In this document: positions 25,062-33,303 of the stretch, one piece after another | Layout of the letters: each line of letters starts with the position of its first letter | How positions within the stretch are numbered: position 1 is the first letter of the stretch | Assembly: GCF_010499455.1 (NCBI RefSeq) | Contig: NZ_JAAGOH010000041.1 | Location: forward strand, 1-33,485 | Reading direction: 5' to 3' | DNA length: 33,485 nucleotides | Origin: Ideonella livida | GTDB taxonomy: Bacteria; Pseudomonadota; Gammaproteobacteria; Burkholderiales; Burkholderiaceae_C | Notes under the pieces: generated by a model | Database searches by the model: none | What the model was told of the DNA's origin: nothing | The model's input: the letters and a program-made list of their open reading frames with translations, nothing else | Translations under genes and position numbers: made by a program

Positions 25062-26870
25062 TCAGTCCGTGGCCGATCGGCTGCGGCGCACCGCGTCACC
25101 CGCGGCCAGGTAGGCAAACACCAGGCCCGGGCCCAGGGTGATGCCAGGGGCCGGATACACGCCGCCCATGATGGACTGCATGTCATTGCCCACGGCGTAC
25201 AGCCCCGGGATGGGCTGGCCGGCGGCGTCCAGTGTGCGGGCGCTGGCGTCGGTGCGCAGGCCCATGGCGGCGCCGATGTCGCCGGGGTGCAGGCGCACGG
25301 CGTAGAACGGTGGCTGCTCAATGGGCCCCAGGCTGGGATTGGGGCCGGGCCACCCGGCATCGCCGTTGGCGCGCTGGTAGAGCGTGGTGCCGCGGCCAAA
25401 GTCCGGGTCCACGCCGTCGGCGGCGTAGCGCTTGAGCTGGTTCAAGGTGCCTTGCAGCGTCGCGGCTGGCAGCTGGAGCCGGGCGGCCAGATCGGCCACG
25501 CTGGCACCGCGGGTCACATAACCATCGGCCAGTGCCGAGGCCAGGCCCATGCCCTTGGGCCGCACCATGCCCAGCCCGTACTTGGCCATGCCCTGCGCGT
25601 CGGTGATCAGCCAGGTGGGTTCGCCGGGGGGCTGCGGGTGGGCGGCCAGCATCGCCAGCCCGAACAGGTGGTACGAGGTGGACTCGTTGAGGAAGCGTTC
25701 GCCACGCGCATTGACCGTGACCATATGCGGCTTGGCGCGGTCAAACACAAAGTGCGGAAACACCGCCACGCTGCCGTCTGCGCGGGTGCGGCGGGACACC
25801 GGCGCCCAGAAGCAAGGGCTCAAGGGCTGGTCCGTGGCTGCCTGCCGGGCATCCGCCTGCAAGGCCACTGGGCCGCTGGCGCCCCAGGTGGCGCCGGCAG
25901 CCTCTGCCAGGTCCAGCGCGGAGCCCCGGTGGCCAGGGCCGCCCGGACACCAGTCGTCGGGGGTGCCCAGCAGCGCGGCACGGCGCTGCGGGTGGCGGTT
26001 GAAGCCGCCGCTGGCCAGGATCACGCCGCCCTTGACGCGCAGGCGCCGGGTCACGGGGGTGCCGGTCTGGGGGCAGGTGCTGGAGAGCGTCAGGCCATCG
26101 ACCACGCCGTGCGCATTGCGGTGCAGCGCGCGGGCCTCGGTGCCGGTCAGCACGGTCACGCCGCGCTCCTTGCACGACAGCAGCAGCCGGCCAATCAAGG
26201 CGTTGCCCATCAGCAGCCGGGTGCCACGCGGGTGGCGGAGCCGGTCGGTCAGGTGGCGCAGCAGGAGCCTCGCCACGTGGGTAGCGGAGGTCCAGGAGCG
26301 GTGCCAGCCCAGCAGGTGGGGGATGTCATCGCGGTCGGCCATCATGCCGCCCAGCACCATGAATTCGGGGATGGGCGGGCGCACCAGGCCGAAATGCGCG
26401 CCCAGCCGCCGGCCGTCAAACGGCAAGGGCTCCAGCGCGCGCCCGCAGGAGGTGGCGCCCGGCAGCTCGGAGAGGTAATCGGGGTGGAAGGGGCGGATGC
26501 GGTACTTCAGGTGCGAGTGGTCGCTGATCTTGGCCACGGCCGCCGCGCCATGCTGCAGAAAGGCCTGGCGCAGGGCCCGGTCGGCCCGTGCGCCCACCGC
26601 ATGGTCCAGGAACGTCTCGGCCTCGGCCAGGGTGTCCTGCGGGTTCACCTCGGGCGCCAGCCGGGTGCCGGGCACCCAGGTGGTGCCGGCCGAGGTGGCC
26701 GTGGTGCCGCCCACGTACGCGGTGGACTCCACCAGCAGCACCCTCGCGCCGTCGATGGCGGCGTACACCGCGGCCGACATGCCGGCGCCGCCGGCGCCCA
26801 GCACCACCACGTCAAAGGTCTGGTCGTCGGCCAGCGCGGCCAGTGGGGGGTTCAGGAGCGGCGGGTGCAC
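25062..26870 (-). CDS. FAD-dependent dehydrogenase, fumarate-reductase/3-ketosteroid-dehydrogenase type
   Basis: About 602 residues. The dinucleotide-binding motif FDVVVLGAGGAGMSAAVYAA lies near the N terminus, with VLLVES-YVGGTTATSAG just after. The second FAD contact region is GGVILASGGFNRHPQRR. The C-terminal segment LYAVGNDMQSIMGGVYPAPGITLGPGLVFAY is typical of flavoproteins like 3-oxosteroid 1-dehydrogenase and fumarate reductase. Substrate is unknown; a steroid or another cyclic enone would fit the family. I start at GTG 26870 because the longer frame (to 27008) runs through an operator-like palindrome and into the duplicated segment. The exact start is uncertain. It shares no operon with its neighbours. 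Confidence 0.78.
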   Translation of the reverse strand: MHPPLLNPPLAALADDQTFDVVVLGAGGAGMSAAVYAAIDGARVLLVESTAYVGGTTATSAGTTWVPGTRLAPEVNPQDTLAEAETFLDHAVGARADRALRQAFLQHGAAAVAKISDHSHLKYRIRPFHPDYLSELPGATSCGRALEPLPFDGRRLGAHFGLVRPPIPEFMVLGGMMADRDDIPHLLGWHRSWTSATHVARLLLRHLTDRLRHPRGTRLLMGNALIGRLLLSCKERGVTVLTGTEARALHRNAHGVVDGLTLSSTCPQTGTPVTRRLRVKGGVILASGGFNRHPQRRAALLGTPDDWCPGGPGHRGSALDLAEAAGATWGASGPVALQADARQAATDQPLSPCFWAPVSRRTRADGSVAVFPHFVFDRAKPHMVTVNARGERFLNESTSYHLFGLAMLAAHPQPPGEPTWLITDAQGMAKYGLGMVRPKGMGLASALADGYVTRGASVADLAARLQLPAATLQGTLNQLKRYAADGVDPDFGRGTTLYQRANGDAGWPGPNPSLGPIEQPPFYAVRLHPGDIGAAMGLRTDASARTLDAAGQPIPGLYAVGNDMQSIMGGVYPAPGITLGPGLVFAYLAAGDAVRRSRSATD

Positions 26871-26893
26871 AAAAGTGGATTGTGATTTGGTAT

Positions 26894-26908
26894 TGGAATA
26901 ATATTCCA
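26894..26908. promoter_or_regulatory. IclR-type operator palindrome upstream of the FAD dehydrogenase
   Basis: TGGAATAATATTCCA is a perfect 15-bp palindrome with one central base. It resembles the IclR-family consensus TGGAAAT-N-ATTTCCA. It is in an AT-rich promoter-like stretch about 25 bp before the proposed start. No IclR gene is in the window. Confidence 0.6.
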
Positions 26909-27003
26909 CTTTTTCAGCCCGGTACAGGCCTGAGAGAACAGAGGCCTGCCCTGCGCCCACCCCATGCGCCGGCAACCGCGCGCCGGGCCGGAGTGCCCGC
27001 CGC

Positions 27004-27048
27004 CCCAAAACGCCGAAAGGCCGGGAGCTGCCCGGCCTTTCGGCTTTT
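27004..27048. terminator. Bidirectional terminator, copy 2
   Basis: The same 14-bp stem as at 19001-19033, here 27012-27044, downstream of DUF4148 copy 2 on the reverse strand. It would also separate this gene from the FAD dehydrogenase promoter. Confidence 0.83.
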
Positions 27049-27079
27049 CATGCCCGCGGCCAGGGGCCGCGGGGTGGCC

Positions 27080-27574
27080 TCACTGGGCCTGGCGGTAGCG
27101 GGCCGGGTAGAGGTTCTTGAGCAGCTCGTGGCTGGTGTCGTCGGCGGCGATGTTGCCGGTGCGCACGGCCTCGGCCAGCTCGGCGCGGACCTGCTCGCGG
27201 GTCTTGAGCACGGCCACCGTGCGGGCCGGGAAGCGGGCGGGCTGGACCTCATGGGCCTTGGCCAGGGTGTCGAAGTCGACCACCAAGTTGCCGGTGCGGG
27301 CGGCCTCGGCCAGCTCGGCGCGCACCTGGTCGCGGGACTTGGCGATCACGGGTTCGTCGGCGGCGTAGCGCTCGGGGTGGACCTCGCGCAGCAGCCGGCC
27401 GGTGTCGTCCAGGGCGGGCATCTGGCCGGTGCGCAGGGCCTCGGCCAGCTCGGCGCGCACTTGCGCGCGGGTCTTGGGGGTGGGGGTGTCGTGGGTGTCG
27501 GTGGCCAGGGCGGCGCCGGAGAAGGCGGTGCCCAGGGCGAGGACCAGGGCGGAGACGGTACGGGCGGTGTTCAT
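27080..27574 (-). CDS. DUF4148 protein with three 45-residue repeats, copy 2
   Basis: The 164-residue product is identical to that of 19069-19563, with the same signal peptide, three units beginning Lys34, Lys79 and Lys124, and the same upstream 200 bp. Both copies keep their full promoter region, so both could be expressed and simply double the dosage. The gene lies between the FAD dehydrogenase and the aldarate-catabolism cluster. Its neighbours give no clue to function. The absence of any amino acid difference shows that the duplication or gene conversion is recent. Confidence 0.88.
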   Translation of the reverse strand: MNTARTVSALVLALGTAFSGAALATDTHDTPTPKTRAQVRAELAEALRTGQMPALDDTGRLLREVHPERYAADEPVIAKSRDQVRAELAEAARTGNLVVDFDTLAKAHEVQPARFPARTVAVLKTREQVRAELAEAVRTGNIAADDTSHELLKNLYPARYRQAQ

Positions 27575-27870
27575 GAGGTTTCCTTTCGATCGTTGTCAGC
27601 CAGGCAGAGGGGCTGGTGAACCGGGGGTTCGTTCCAGTCCGCCTGGAACCTGCGTCGAAGAGGCGTCGGCTTGCAGTCGTGTGTCAGGCGTCTCGTCGAT
27701 GGGATGAACTGTAAATTTCCATTCCCGCTAAAAAAACCAGCCCGCCAGCAATTGGCTATTGCTGAAAACGAAACAAAAGGCCCGCAGCCCCCCCTTTCCA
27801 AGGGGCAGGCCCAGCACGGTCCGCCACCGCGGACAGCCCCGCGAAGGGGCCCGGACCCTCCGGTCCGACC

Positions 27871-28833
27871 TCAGTCGGCCGTGATGCGCCCGACTTCGAT
27901 CACCTTTTTCCAGCGGGCGAACTCGCGGGCCTGGAAGGCGGTGAACTGCTCAGGCGTGTTGCCCACGATCTCAAAGCCCAGGTCCAGCAGACGCTGGCGG
28001 ATGGCCGGCTCATGCAGCGTGGCCACCACCGCCTCGCGCACCTTGTGGCGGATGTCGGTGGGCAGTCCCTTGGGCGCGGCGAAGGCCTGCCAGGAGTAGA
28101 CCGTCAGCTCCTTGTGGCCCAGCTCGGCCAGCGTGGGCACGTCCGGCAGCAGCGGCGAGCGTTGCGCGCTGGTGATGGCCAGGGCGCGCAGCTTGCCCCC
28201 CTTGATGTGGGGCAGGCCGGTGTTGAGGTTCATGAACGAGGCGTCCACCACACCGCCGATCAAGTCGCTCACGGCCGGGGCGCCGCCCTTGTAGGGCACA
28301 TGCACCGCCTGCGTGCCAGTCTCCTGCCAGAACAGTTCGGCTGTGAGGTGATCGGAGGTGCCGTTGCCGGCCGAGGCGAAGGTGAGCTGGGCTGGCTGGG
28401 CCTTGAGGGCCTGCAGCAGGTCGGCCAGGGTCTTGTGCGGCGAGCCGGCCGGCACCGCCAGCACATTGGGCGCCTGCACCGCGATGGTGATGTAGTCGAA
28501 GTCCTTGAGCGGGTCGTAGCCGGTGTTGCGCATCAGGTGCGGGCCGATCACGAAGGGCCCCAGCGAGGACACGAACAGGGTCTGTCCATCGGGCGCCGCC
28601 CGTTTGGCCAGGGCGGCGCCCAGGGTGCCGCCGGCGCCGGCCTTGTTGTCGACGATGAAGGTGCCGCCCAGCTTCTCCTGCAGGCGGGCGCCCACCGTGC
28701 GGGCGATCATGTCGGTGGAGCCGCCTGGCGGGAAGGGCACCAGCAGCGTCACCGGCTTGTGGGGCCAAGCCTGCGCCAGGGCGCCGGCGCCCAAGGTCAG
28801 GCCCAGCGCCAGGGTGGTCAACAGTCGTTTCAT
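27871..28833 (-). CDS. Bug/TctC-family TTT substrate-binding protein
   Basis: This 320-residue periplasmic protein of the tripartite tricarboxylate transporter binding family (Bug, very abundant in Burkholderiales) has a signal peptide (1-20, ALAQA). After it comes the family signature WPHKPVTLLVPFPPGGSTDMIARTVGARLQEKLGGTFIVDNKAGAGG. Later typical motifs are ASAGNGTSDHLTAELF and HVPYKGGAPAVSDLIGGVVD. No TctA or TctB membrane genes are near, so it must pair with components elsewhere or act as a sensor. It lies 110 bp downstream of the talarate/galactarate dehydratase gene on the same strand. The likely ligand is therefore an aldarate such as galactarate (inferred from context). Confidence 0.92.
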   Translation of the reverse strand: MKRLLTTLALGLTLGAGALAQAWPHKPVTLLVPFPPGGSTDMIARTVGARLQEKLGGTFIVDNKAGAGGTLGAALAKRAAPDGQTLFVSSLGPFVIGPHLMRNTGYDPLKDFDYITIAVQAPNVLAVPAGSPHKTLADLLQALKAQPAQLTFASAGNGTSDHLTAELFWQETGTQAVHVPYKGGAPAVSDLIGGVVDASFMNLNTGLPHIKGGKLRALAITSAQRSPLLPDVPTLAELGHKELTVYSWQAFAAPKGLPTDIRHKVREAVVATLHEPAIRQRLLDLGFEIVGNTPEQFTAFQAREFARWKKVIEVGRITAD

Positions 28834-28943
28834 GGTCTTGTCTCCGTCTAAGGGGCGGCCTTCAGGCCGTCTGGGGATGGCGGCCTGCGGGCCGCCGGGT
28901 CAGGTCCGGGCGCGGGGGCGCCGGCGTCTCGGTACTCCGGGCA

Positions 28944-30083
28944 TCAGGCGCGCCGGCCGAACTCGGCGGTGGTGCGGGTCCAATGGCGGGCTTGATCGCT
29001 CAGGCTCAGGCCCAGGCCAGGGCGGGTGGGCACCACCATGCGGCCGTCGCGGATCTCCAGCCGCTCGTTGAACAACGGCTCCAGCCAGTCAAAGTGCTCC
29101 ACCCAGGTCTCGCTGGGGTAGGCCGCACCCAGGTGCACATGCAGCTCCATCGCAAAGTGCGGCGCCAGCATCAGGCCGGCGGCCTCGGCCTGGGCGGCAA
29201 TCTTCAGGAAGGGCGTGATGCCGCCCACGCGCGGCGCATCGGGCATCAGGTAGTCGGCGGCGCGGTGGCGGATCAGGTCGCTGTGCTCCATCGCGCTGGT
29301 CAGCATCTCGCCGGTGGCGATAGGGGTGACGGTCTGGCGTGCCAGCTCGGCGTGGCCCTCGTGGTCGTAGGCGTCCAGCGGCTCTTCAATCCAGACCAGG
29401 TTGAAGTCTTCCAAGCGGCGGCACATGCGCTGCGCGGTGGGGCGGTCCCACTGTTGGTTGGCGTCCACCATCAGCGGCACGGCGTCACCCAGGTGGCGGC
29501 GCACCGCGGCCACGCGCTCCAGATCTTTGGCGCGGTCGGGCTGGCCCACCTTGAGCTTGATGCCGCCAATGCCGCGCGCCACCGACTTCTCGGCGTTCAC
29601 CAGCAGTTGCTCCAGCGGCGTGTGCAGAAAGCCGCCCGAGGTGTTGTAGCAGGCCACGGTGTCGCGGTGCGTGCCCAGCAGCTTGGCCAGCGAGAGGCCG
29701 GCTCGGCGCGCCTTCAAGTCATAGAGCGCCACGTCAAAGGCGCCGATGGCTTGGGTGGACAGGCCGCTGCGCCCCACCGAGGCACCGGCCCAGCACAGCT
29801 TGGTCCAAAGGCGGGCGATGTCGCTGGGGTCTTCGTCCAGCAGGGCGGGGGCCACCTCGCGGGCATGTTCAAACTGCCCCGGTCCGCCCGCGCGCTTGGC
29901 GTAGCTGAAGCCCAGGCCCTCGCTGCCATCGGCGGCCTGCATTTCGACAAACAGCATGGCCACTTCGGTCATGGGCTTCTGGCGGCCGGTGAGCACCTTG
30001 GCGTCACTGATCGGCATGGGCAGGGGCAGGCCCACCAGGGACAGGCGCATCCAGACGATGCGGTCAGGACTGTGTTGACTCAT
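28944..30083 (-). CDS. L-talarate/galactarate dehydratase (enolase superfamily)
   Basis: About 379 residues. It closely resembles the Salmonella L-talarate/galactarate dehydratase: ISDAKVLTGRQKPMTEVA, SYAKRAGGPGQ, WAGASVGRSGLSTQAIGAFD and CYNTSGGFLHTPL. The enolase-superfamily residues are present: the KxK pair in GGIKLKVGQPD, metal ligands Asp in MVDANQQW, Glu in VWIEEPLDAYD and Glu in ATGEMLTS, and the general base His in LAPHFAMELHVHLG. The enzyme would dehydrate talarate or galactarate to 5-keto-4-deoxyglucarate. I start at ATG 30083; the longer frame to 30233 only translates the operators. An operator copy directly abuts the start codon, so repressor binding would be very close to the ribosome site. 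Confidence 0.9.
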   Translation of the reverse strand: MSQHSPDRIVWMRLSLVGLPLPMPISDAKVLTGRQKPMTEVAMLFVEMQAADGSEGLGFSYAKRAGGPGQFEHAREVAPALLDEDPSDIARLWTKLCWAGASVGRSGLSTQAIGAFDVALYDLKARRAGLSLAKLLGTHRDTVACYNTSGGFLHTPLEQLLVNAEKSVARGIGGIKLKVGQPDRAKDLERVAAVRRHLGDAVPLMVDANQQWDRPTAQRMCRRLEDFNLVWIEEPLDAYDHEGHAELARQTVTPIATGEMLTSAMEHSDLIRHRAADYLMPDAPRVGGITPFLKIAAQAEAAGLMLAPHFAMELHVHLGAAYPSETWVEHFDWLEPLFNERLEIRDGRMVVPTRPGLGLSLSDQARHWTRTTAEFGRRA

Positions 30084-30084
30084 G

Positions 30085-30104
30085 ATGGTAACGTTGTCAT
30101 TTTG
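30085..30104. promoter_or_regulatory. LacI-type operator, copy 1 (at the dehydratase start)
   Basis: ATGGTAACGTTGTCATTTTG contains the near-palindrome TGGTAAC-GTTGTCA with the central CG typical of LacI-family sites. It lies 1 bp upstream of the dehydratase start codon. An identical 20-bp copy is at 30205-30224. Confidence 0.75.
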
Positions 30105-30204
30105 AGGTGAAGAAAGGCGCCGCGCAGCGACAGGACGGGTTGGCCGATTTCTGCCATTGCTTTGGTGCGCTGCGCGGCGAAGCCGGGCGCCAGCGCCTTG
30201 TAAA

Positions 30205-30224
30205 ATGGTAACGTTGTCATTTTG
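30205..30224. promoter_or_regulatory. LacI-type operator, copy 2 (upstream of the regulator)
   Basis: Identical to 30085-30104 over 20 bp, 120 bp away, and 55 bp before the regulator start. Two sites at this spacing could allow looping and joint control of the divergent genes. Confidence 0.75.
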
Positions 30225-30279
30225 GTGCGTCAACGGGGCTGCTCCGCAGGCTGCGCCTCAGCGCGGACAATCTGTGCCC

Positions 30280-31284
30280 ATGTCCAGCCCCACCCCGCCT
30301 TCCAAGTCTGTCACCCTGCACGATGTGGCCCAGGCCGCCGGCGTGTCGCTCATCACCGCCTCCCGGGCGCTGGGCAACCCGCAGCTGGTGTCCGAGCGCA
30401 CGCGGGCCAAGGTGGCGCAGGCGGTGCAGGCCACGGGATACGTGCCCAACCTGCTGGCTGGCGGGCTCAAGTCGCGCCGCAGCATGGCGGTGGGTGCGCT
30501 GGTCCCCTTTGTGGCGGTGCCGCAGTTCCTGCCTATGGTGCAGGTGCTCACCGAGCAGCTCGATGCGGCGGGCTATCAGCTCATCCTGGGCCAGACCGGC
30601 TATGACCACGCCCGCGAGGCCGCGCTGCTGGACACCTTCATGGGCCGGCGGGTGGATGGCATGGTGGTGGCGGGCCTGCTGGCGGCCACCCCGGCCCTGG
30701 AGCGGCTGCGACGCAGCGGCATTCCGGTGGTGGAGACCTGGGACCTCACCGAGCGGCCGGTGGACATGCTGGCTGGCTTTTCGCACGGTGCCGTGGGCAG
30801 CGCGGTGGCGGGTTACTTTTTGGCTCGGGGCTGGCGCGAGGTGGCCGTGGCCAGCGGCGACGATGAGCGCGCCGCGCGCCGCCTGGCGGGCTTTGAGGCG
30901 GCCATGGGCCGCAAGGTGCCCACCGCCTTGGTGAAGGCGCCCAGCAACCTGGCCCTGGGCCGGGCGGCCCTGGCCGACCTGCTGGCCCGCGGGCCGGTGC
31001 CGCGTGCGGTGTTCTGCAGCTCAGACGGGCTGGCCCAGGGTGTGCTGACCGAGGCCCTGGCGCGCGGCCTGCGTGTGCCGCAAGACCTGGCCGTGGTGGG
31101 TTTTGGTGGGGCTGACTTTGCCGCCCACCTTGAGCCCGGCCTGACCACCGTGCAGATCGACGCCACCGCCATCGGCCGCCATGCCGCCAGCCTGCTGCTG
31201 GCGCGCTGCCGTGGTGAGCCGGTGGCCCAGCCGGTGGTGGACGTGGGCTTCACCATCGTGGAGCGGGCGTCCACGGCGGGCTGA
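30280..31284 (+). CDS. LacI-family regulator of the aldarate cluster (GntR-like subfamily)
   Basis: This 334-residue repressor has a classic N-terminal headpiece: VTLHDVAQAAGVSLITASRALGNPQLVSERTRAKVAQAVQATGYVPNLLAGGLKSRRS (about 10-67). A periplasmic-binding-protein-like ligand domain follows, with GALVPFVAVPQFLPMVQ and later LAVVGFGGADFAAHLEPGLTTVQIDATAIGRHAA. It is closest in style to gluconate-type (GntR) LacI regulators. ATG 30280 was chosen because MSSPTPPSKSVTLHDV is the expected start; the frame upstream runs through the operator. It is divergent from the dehydratase and TTT binding-protein genes. It probably represses them, and itself, through the two identical operator copies, with an aldarate as inducer (inferred). 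Confidence 0.92.
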   Translation: MSSPTPPSKSVTLHDVAQAAGVSLITASRALGNPQLVSERTRAKVAQAVQATGYVPNLLAGGLKSRRSMAVGALVPFVAVPQFLPMVQVLTEQLDAAGYQLILGQTGYDHAREAALLDTFMGRRVDGMVVAGLLAATPALERLRRSGIPVVETWDLTERPVDMLAGFSHGAVGSAVAGYFLARGWREVAVASGDDERAARRLAGFEAAMGRKVPTALVKAPSNLALGRAALADLLARGPVPRAVFCSSDGLAQGVLTEALARGLRVPQDLAVVGFGGADFAAHLEPGLTTVQIDATAIGRHAASLLLARCRGEPVAQPVVDVGFTIVERASTAG

Positions 31285-31308
31285 TCATCCGCCGGACCGG
31301 TCCGGCCT

Positions 31309-32298
31309 TCAGTGCCCGAACAGAGGCACCAGCGGGCCGCTCAGGGCCCACAGCCATGCGCTCAGGCTGAAGAACGAGGCGACGGTGGTCACCAGCAGCG
31401 CCGCGGCGCAGAAGCCGTCGTGGCCGTACTTCTGGGCCAGCACCGGGTAGATGCTCATCATGGGCATGGCGGCCAGGGCCACCATGGCGTGGCGCAGCGG
31501 CAGGTCGGCCGGGGCCCACCACCACACCAGCAGCCCCACCATCAGCGGGTGCAGCAGCAGCTTGCCGCTGCTCACCGCCACGATGCCGGCCCCCAGCCCG
31601 CGCCAGGGCAGGCCCGCCAGCGAGCCCCCGATCACCAGCAGCGCCACGCCCGCCGACGCATTGGCCAACAGGTCGATGGTGCGCGAGATCATGGGCGGCA
31701 GCACCGGCTGGCCGCTGGTGTTGAAGGCGCCGCACAGGCCACCGGCCAGGATGGCCAGCACCAGCGGGTTGGTGGCCAGCGGGCGCAGGCTGCGGCCCAG
31801 GCCGCGCAGCGTGCCCCCAAAGCTGCCGCTGGCGGTGCCGCGGTGGTCGGCCATGGCCAGCGCCAGGGGCAGCATCACCAGGTTCTCCACCACCATGGTC
31901 ATGGCCACGGCGGGGCCGGCTTGCGGGCCCAGCCACTGCAGCAGCACCGGCGTGCCCACAAAGCCGCTGTTGGAGAACGACATGCCCATGCCCACCATCA
32001 CCGGCCAGGCGGCCACCTCGCCGCGGGCCGGCGCCGTACCGCGGCGGGCCCACCACCAACCCACCAGCAGGGCCAGGGCCGAGCCGGTGGCGTAGGCCAG
32101 CAGCAGGCGCGGGCTCAGTGCCTCGGCCAGCGGGCGATTGGCCAAGGTGCGGAAGAGCAACGCCGGCAGTGCCAGTCGCACCACAAACTGGCCCAGCACC
32201 CGCATGTCAGCGCGGGCAAACCATCCCCGGCTCACGCTCAGCCAGCCCAGGGCGATGAGCAGGTAGATGGGGGCAGTGATGGCGAGGATGTGGAGCAT
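31309..32298 (-). CDS. AEC-family (auxin efflux carrier-like) inner-membrane permease
   Basis: This 329-residue protein has about ten transmembrane helices split by a polar central loop. The N terminus MLHILAITAPIYLLIALGWLSVSRGWF, the mid motif MGMSFSNSGFVGTPVLLQWLG and the symmetric second half, LVLAILAGGLCGAF and MPMMSIYPVLAQKYG, are typical of bacterial AEC transporters. Characterised members export or import dicarboxylates such as malonate or malate; the substrate here is not evident. I start it at ATG 32298, where the family N terminus begins, although the frame is open far upstream. It converges with the LacI gene and is divergent from a TetR gene (126 bp gap), so it may be a TetR target. 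Confidence 0.88.
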   Translation of the reverse strand: MLHILAITAPIYLLIALGWLSVSRGWFARADMRVLGQFVVRLALPALLFRTLANRPLAEALSPRLLLAYATGSALALLVGWWWARRGTAPARGEVAAWPVMVGMGMSFSNSGFVGTPVLLQWLGPQAGPAVAMTMVVENLVMLPLALAMADHRGTASGSFGGTLRGLGRSLRPLATNPLVLAILAGGLCGAFNTSGQPVLPPMISRTIDLLANASAGVALLVIGGSLAGLPWRGLGAGIVAVSSGKLLLHPLMVGLLVWWWAPADLPLRHAMVALAAMPMMSIYPVLAQKYGHDGFCAAALLVTTVASFFSLSAWLWALSGPLVPLFGH

Positions 32299-32424
32299 GG
32301 TCGGGTGGCGCCCGTGAAAAGTTGCGCATGTTCGCCGCAATCCATGCTTTGGACCAGTGGCCTGTGCAGGGCTGCAAAGTCGGGCTGCACGTCTGGCAAG
32401 GCAGCGCGTATGCTCCCGCCTGCG

Positions 32425-33117
32425 ATGAACCAGCCAGTACAAAAGACCGCCGCCCGTCGCGGCCGGCCCCCCCGCGTGGAGGTCTCGGCCGACGGCGAGA
32501 GCCGCACCAACGATCCCGAGCGCACCATGGCCGACATCCTGGAGGTGGCCACCGCCGAGTTCGCCGCCAAGGGGCTGGCCGGCGCGCGCATCGACGAGAT
32601 CGCCGCCGCCACGCGCACCAGCAAGCGGATGATCTACTACTACTTCGAGAGCAAGGAGAAGCTCTACATCCGGGTGCTGGAGCAGGCTTACCAGCGCATC
32701 CGCCGCATCGAGACCGAGCTCCACCTCGAAGACCTGCCGCCCGAGGCGGCGCTGCGCACCCTGGTGGGCTTCACGGTGGACTACCAGCGCAGCAACCCCG
32801 ACTTCATCCGGCTGGTGATGAACGAGAACATCCACCACGGTGAATACCTGGCGCAGTCGCAGGCCATCCAGGCCCTGAACGTGCCGGCCATCACCACGCT
32901 GGAGCAGGTCTACCGCCGCGGGGTGGTGGACGGCGTCTTCCGCGCCGGCCTGGATCCGGTGGACCTGCACCAGTCCATCTCGGCGCTGTCGGTCTTCAAC
33001 GTGTCCAACCACGCCACCTTCTCGCTGATCTTCAAGCGCGACCTGGACTCGGCCGCCGCGGTGGCCGCGCGGCGCGAGAGCATCGTCGAAATGGTCGTGC
33101 GCTTCGTGCGTCGCTGA
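32425..33117 (+). CDS. TetR-family transcriptional regulator
   Basis: This 230-residue regulator has a basic N-terminal tail (RRGRPPRVE) followed by the TetR helix-turn-helix, ILEVATAEFAAKGLAGARIDEIAAATRTSKRMIYYYFESKEKLYIRVLEQAY (about 38-90). The C-terminal ligand and dimer domain contains GFTVDYQRSNPDFIRLVMNENIHHGEYL, as in the TetR_C type that often controls transport or catabolic operons in Burkholderiales. It stands directly upstream of a TRAP transporter gene, with a palindromic operator in the 186-bp gap. The likely role is substrate-responsive repression of that transporter operon (inferred). Confidence 0.92.
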   Translation: MNQPVQKTAARRGRPPRVEVSADGESRTNDPERTMADILEVATAEFAAKGLAGARIDEIAAATRTSKRMIYYYFESKEKLYIRVLEQAYQRIRRIETELHLEDLPPEAALRTLVGFTVDYQRSNPDFIRLVMNENIHHGEYLAQSQAIQALNVPAITTLEQVYRRGVVDGVFRAGLDPVDLHQSISALSVFNVSNHATFSLIFKRDLDSAAAVAARRESIVEMVVRFVRR

Positions 33118-33167
33118 CGTTCTGGCGGCGGTGCCGCCCACCGTCAAGGGTTTTCCCTCAATAAAAA

Positions 33168-33181
33168 ACGAACCAGTTCGT
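33168..33181. promoter_or_regulatory. TetR-type operator upstream of the TRAP transporter
   Basis: ACGAACCAGTTCGT is a perfect 14-bp palindrome with 6-bp arms. A further half-site-like CGGTTCG follows near 33190. It lies in the AT-rich promoter region between the TetR gene and dctQ and is the natural site for that regulator. Confidence 0.68.
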
Positions 33182-33303
33182 ACATTATTCGGTTCGGCGC
33201 TGGACTGATCCAGCGCAAACCGTCCGCTCCGGTCTTGCAGACCGGGTGGTGACGGCGTCCGGCAGGCCCGGAGGGTGCGGGCCTGGGACCCATGGAGACT
33301 TCA

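Larger units (their letters stand above)
27001..27777. repeat. 777-bp duplicated segment, copy 2
   Basis: Direct repeat of 18990-19766, identical by eye except position 27731 (A here, G at 19720). It ends inside the common AACAAA; outside both borders the two loci are unrelated apart from weak similarity of about 15 bp on the left. Confidence 0.93.

Noticed and set aside
31312-32424. Long + strand frame running from the AEC gene into the TetR gene
   Set aside because: The part before MNQPVQKTAARRG is antisense to the AEC permease and has shadow composition; the TetR gene starts at 32425.
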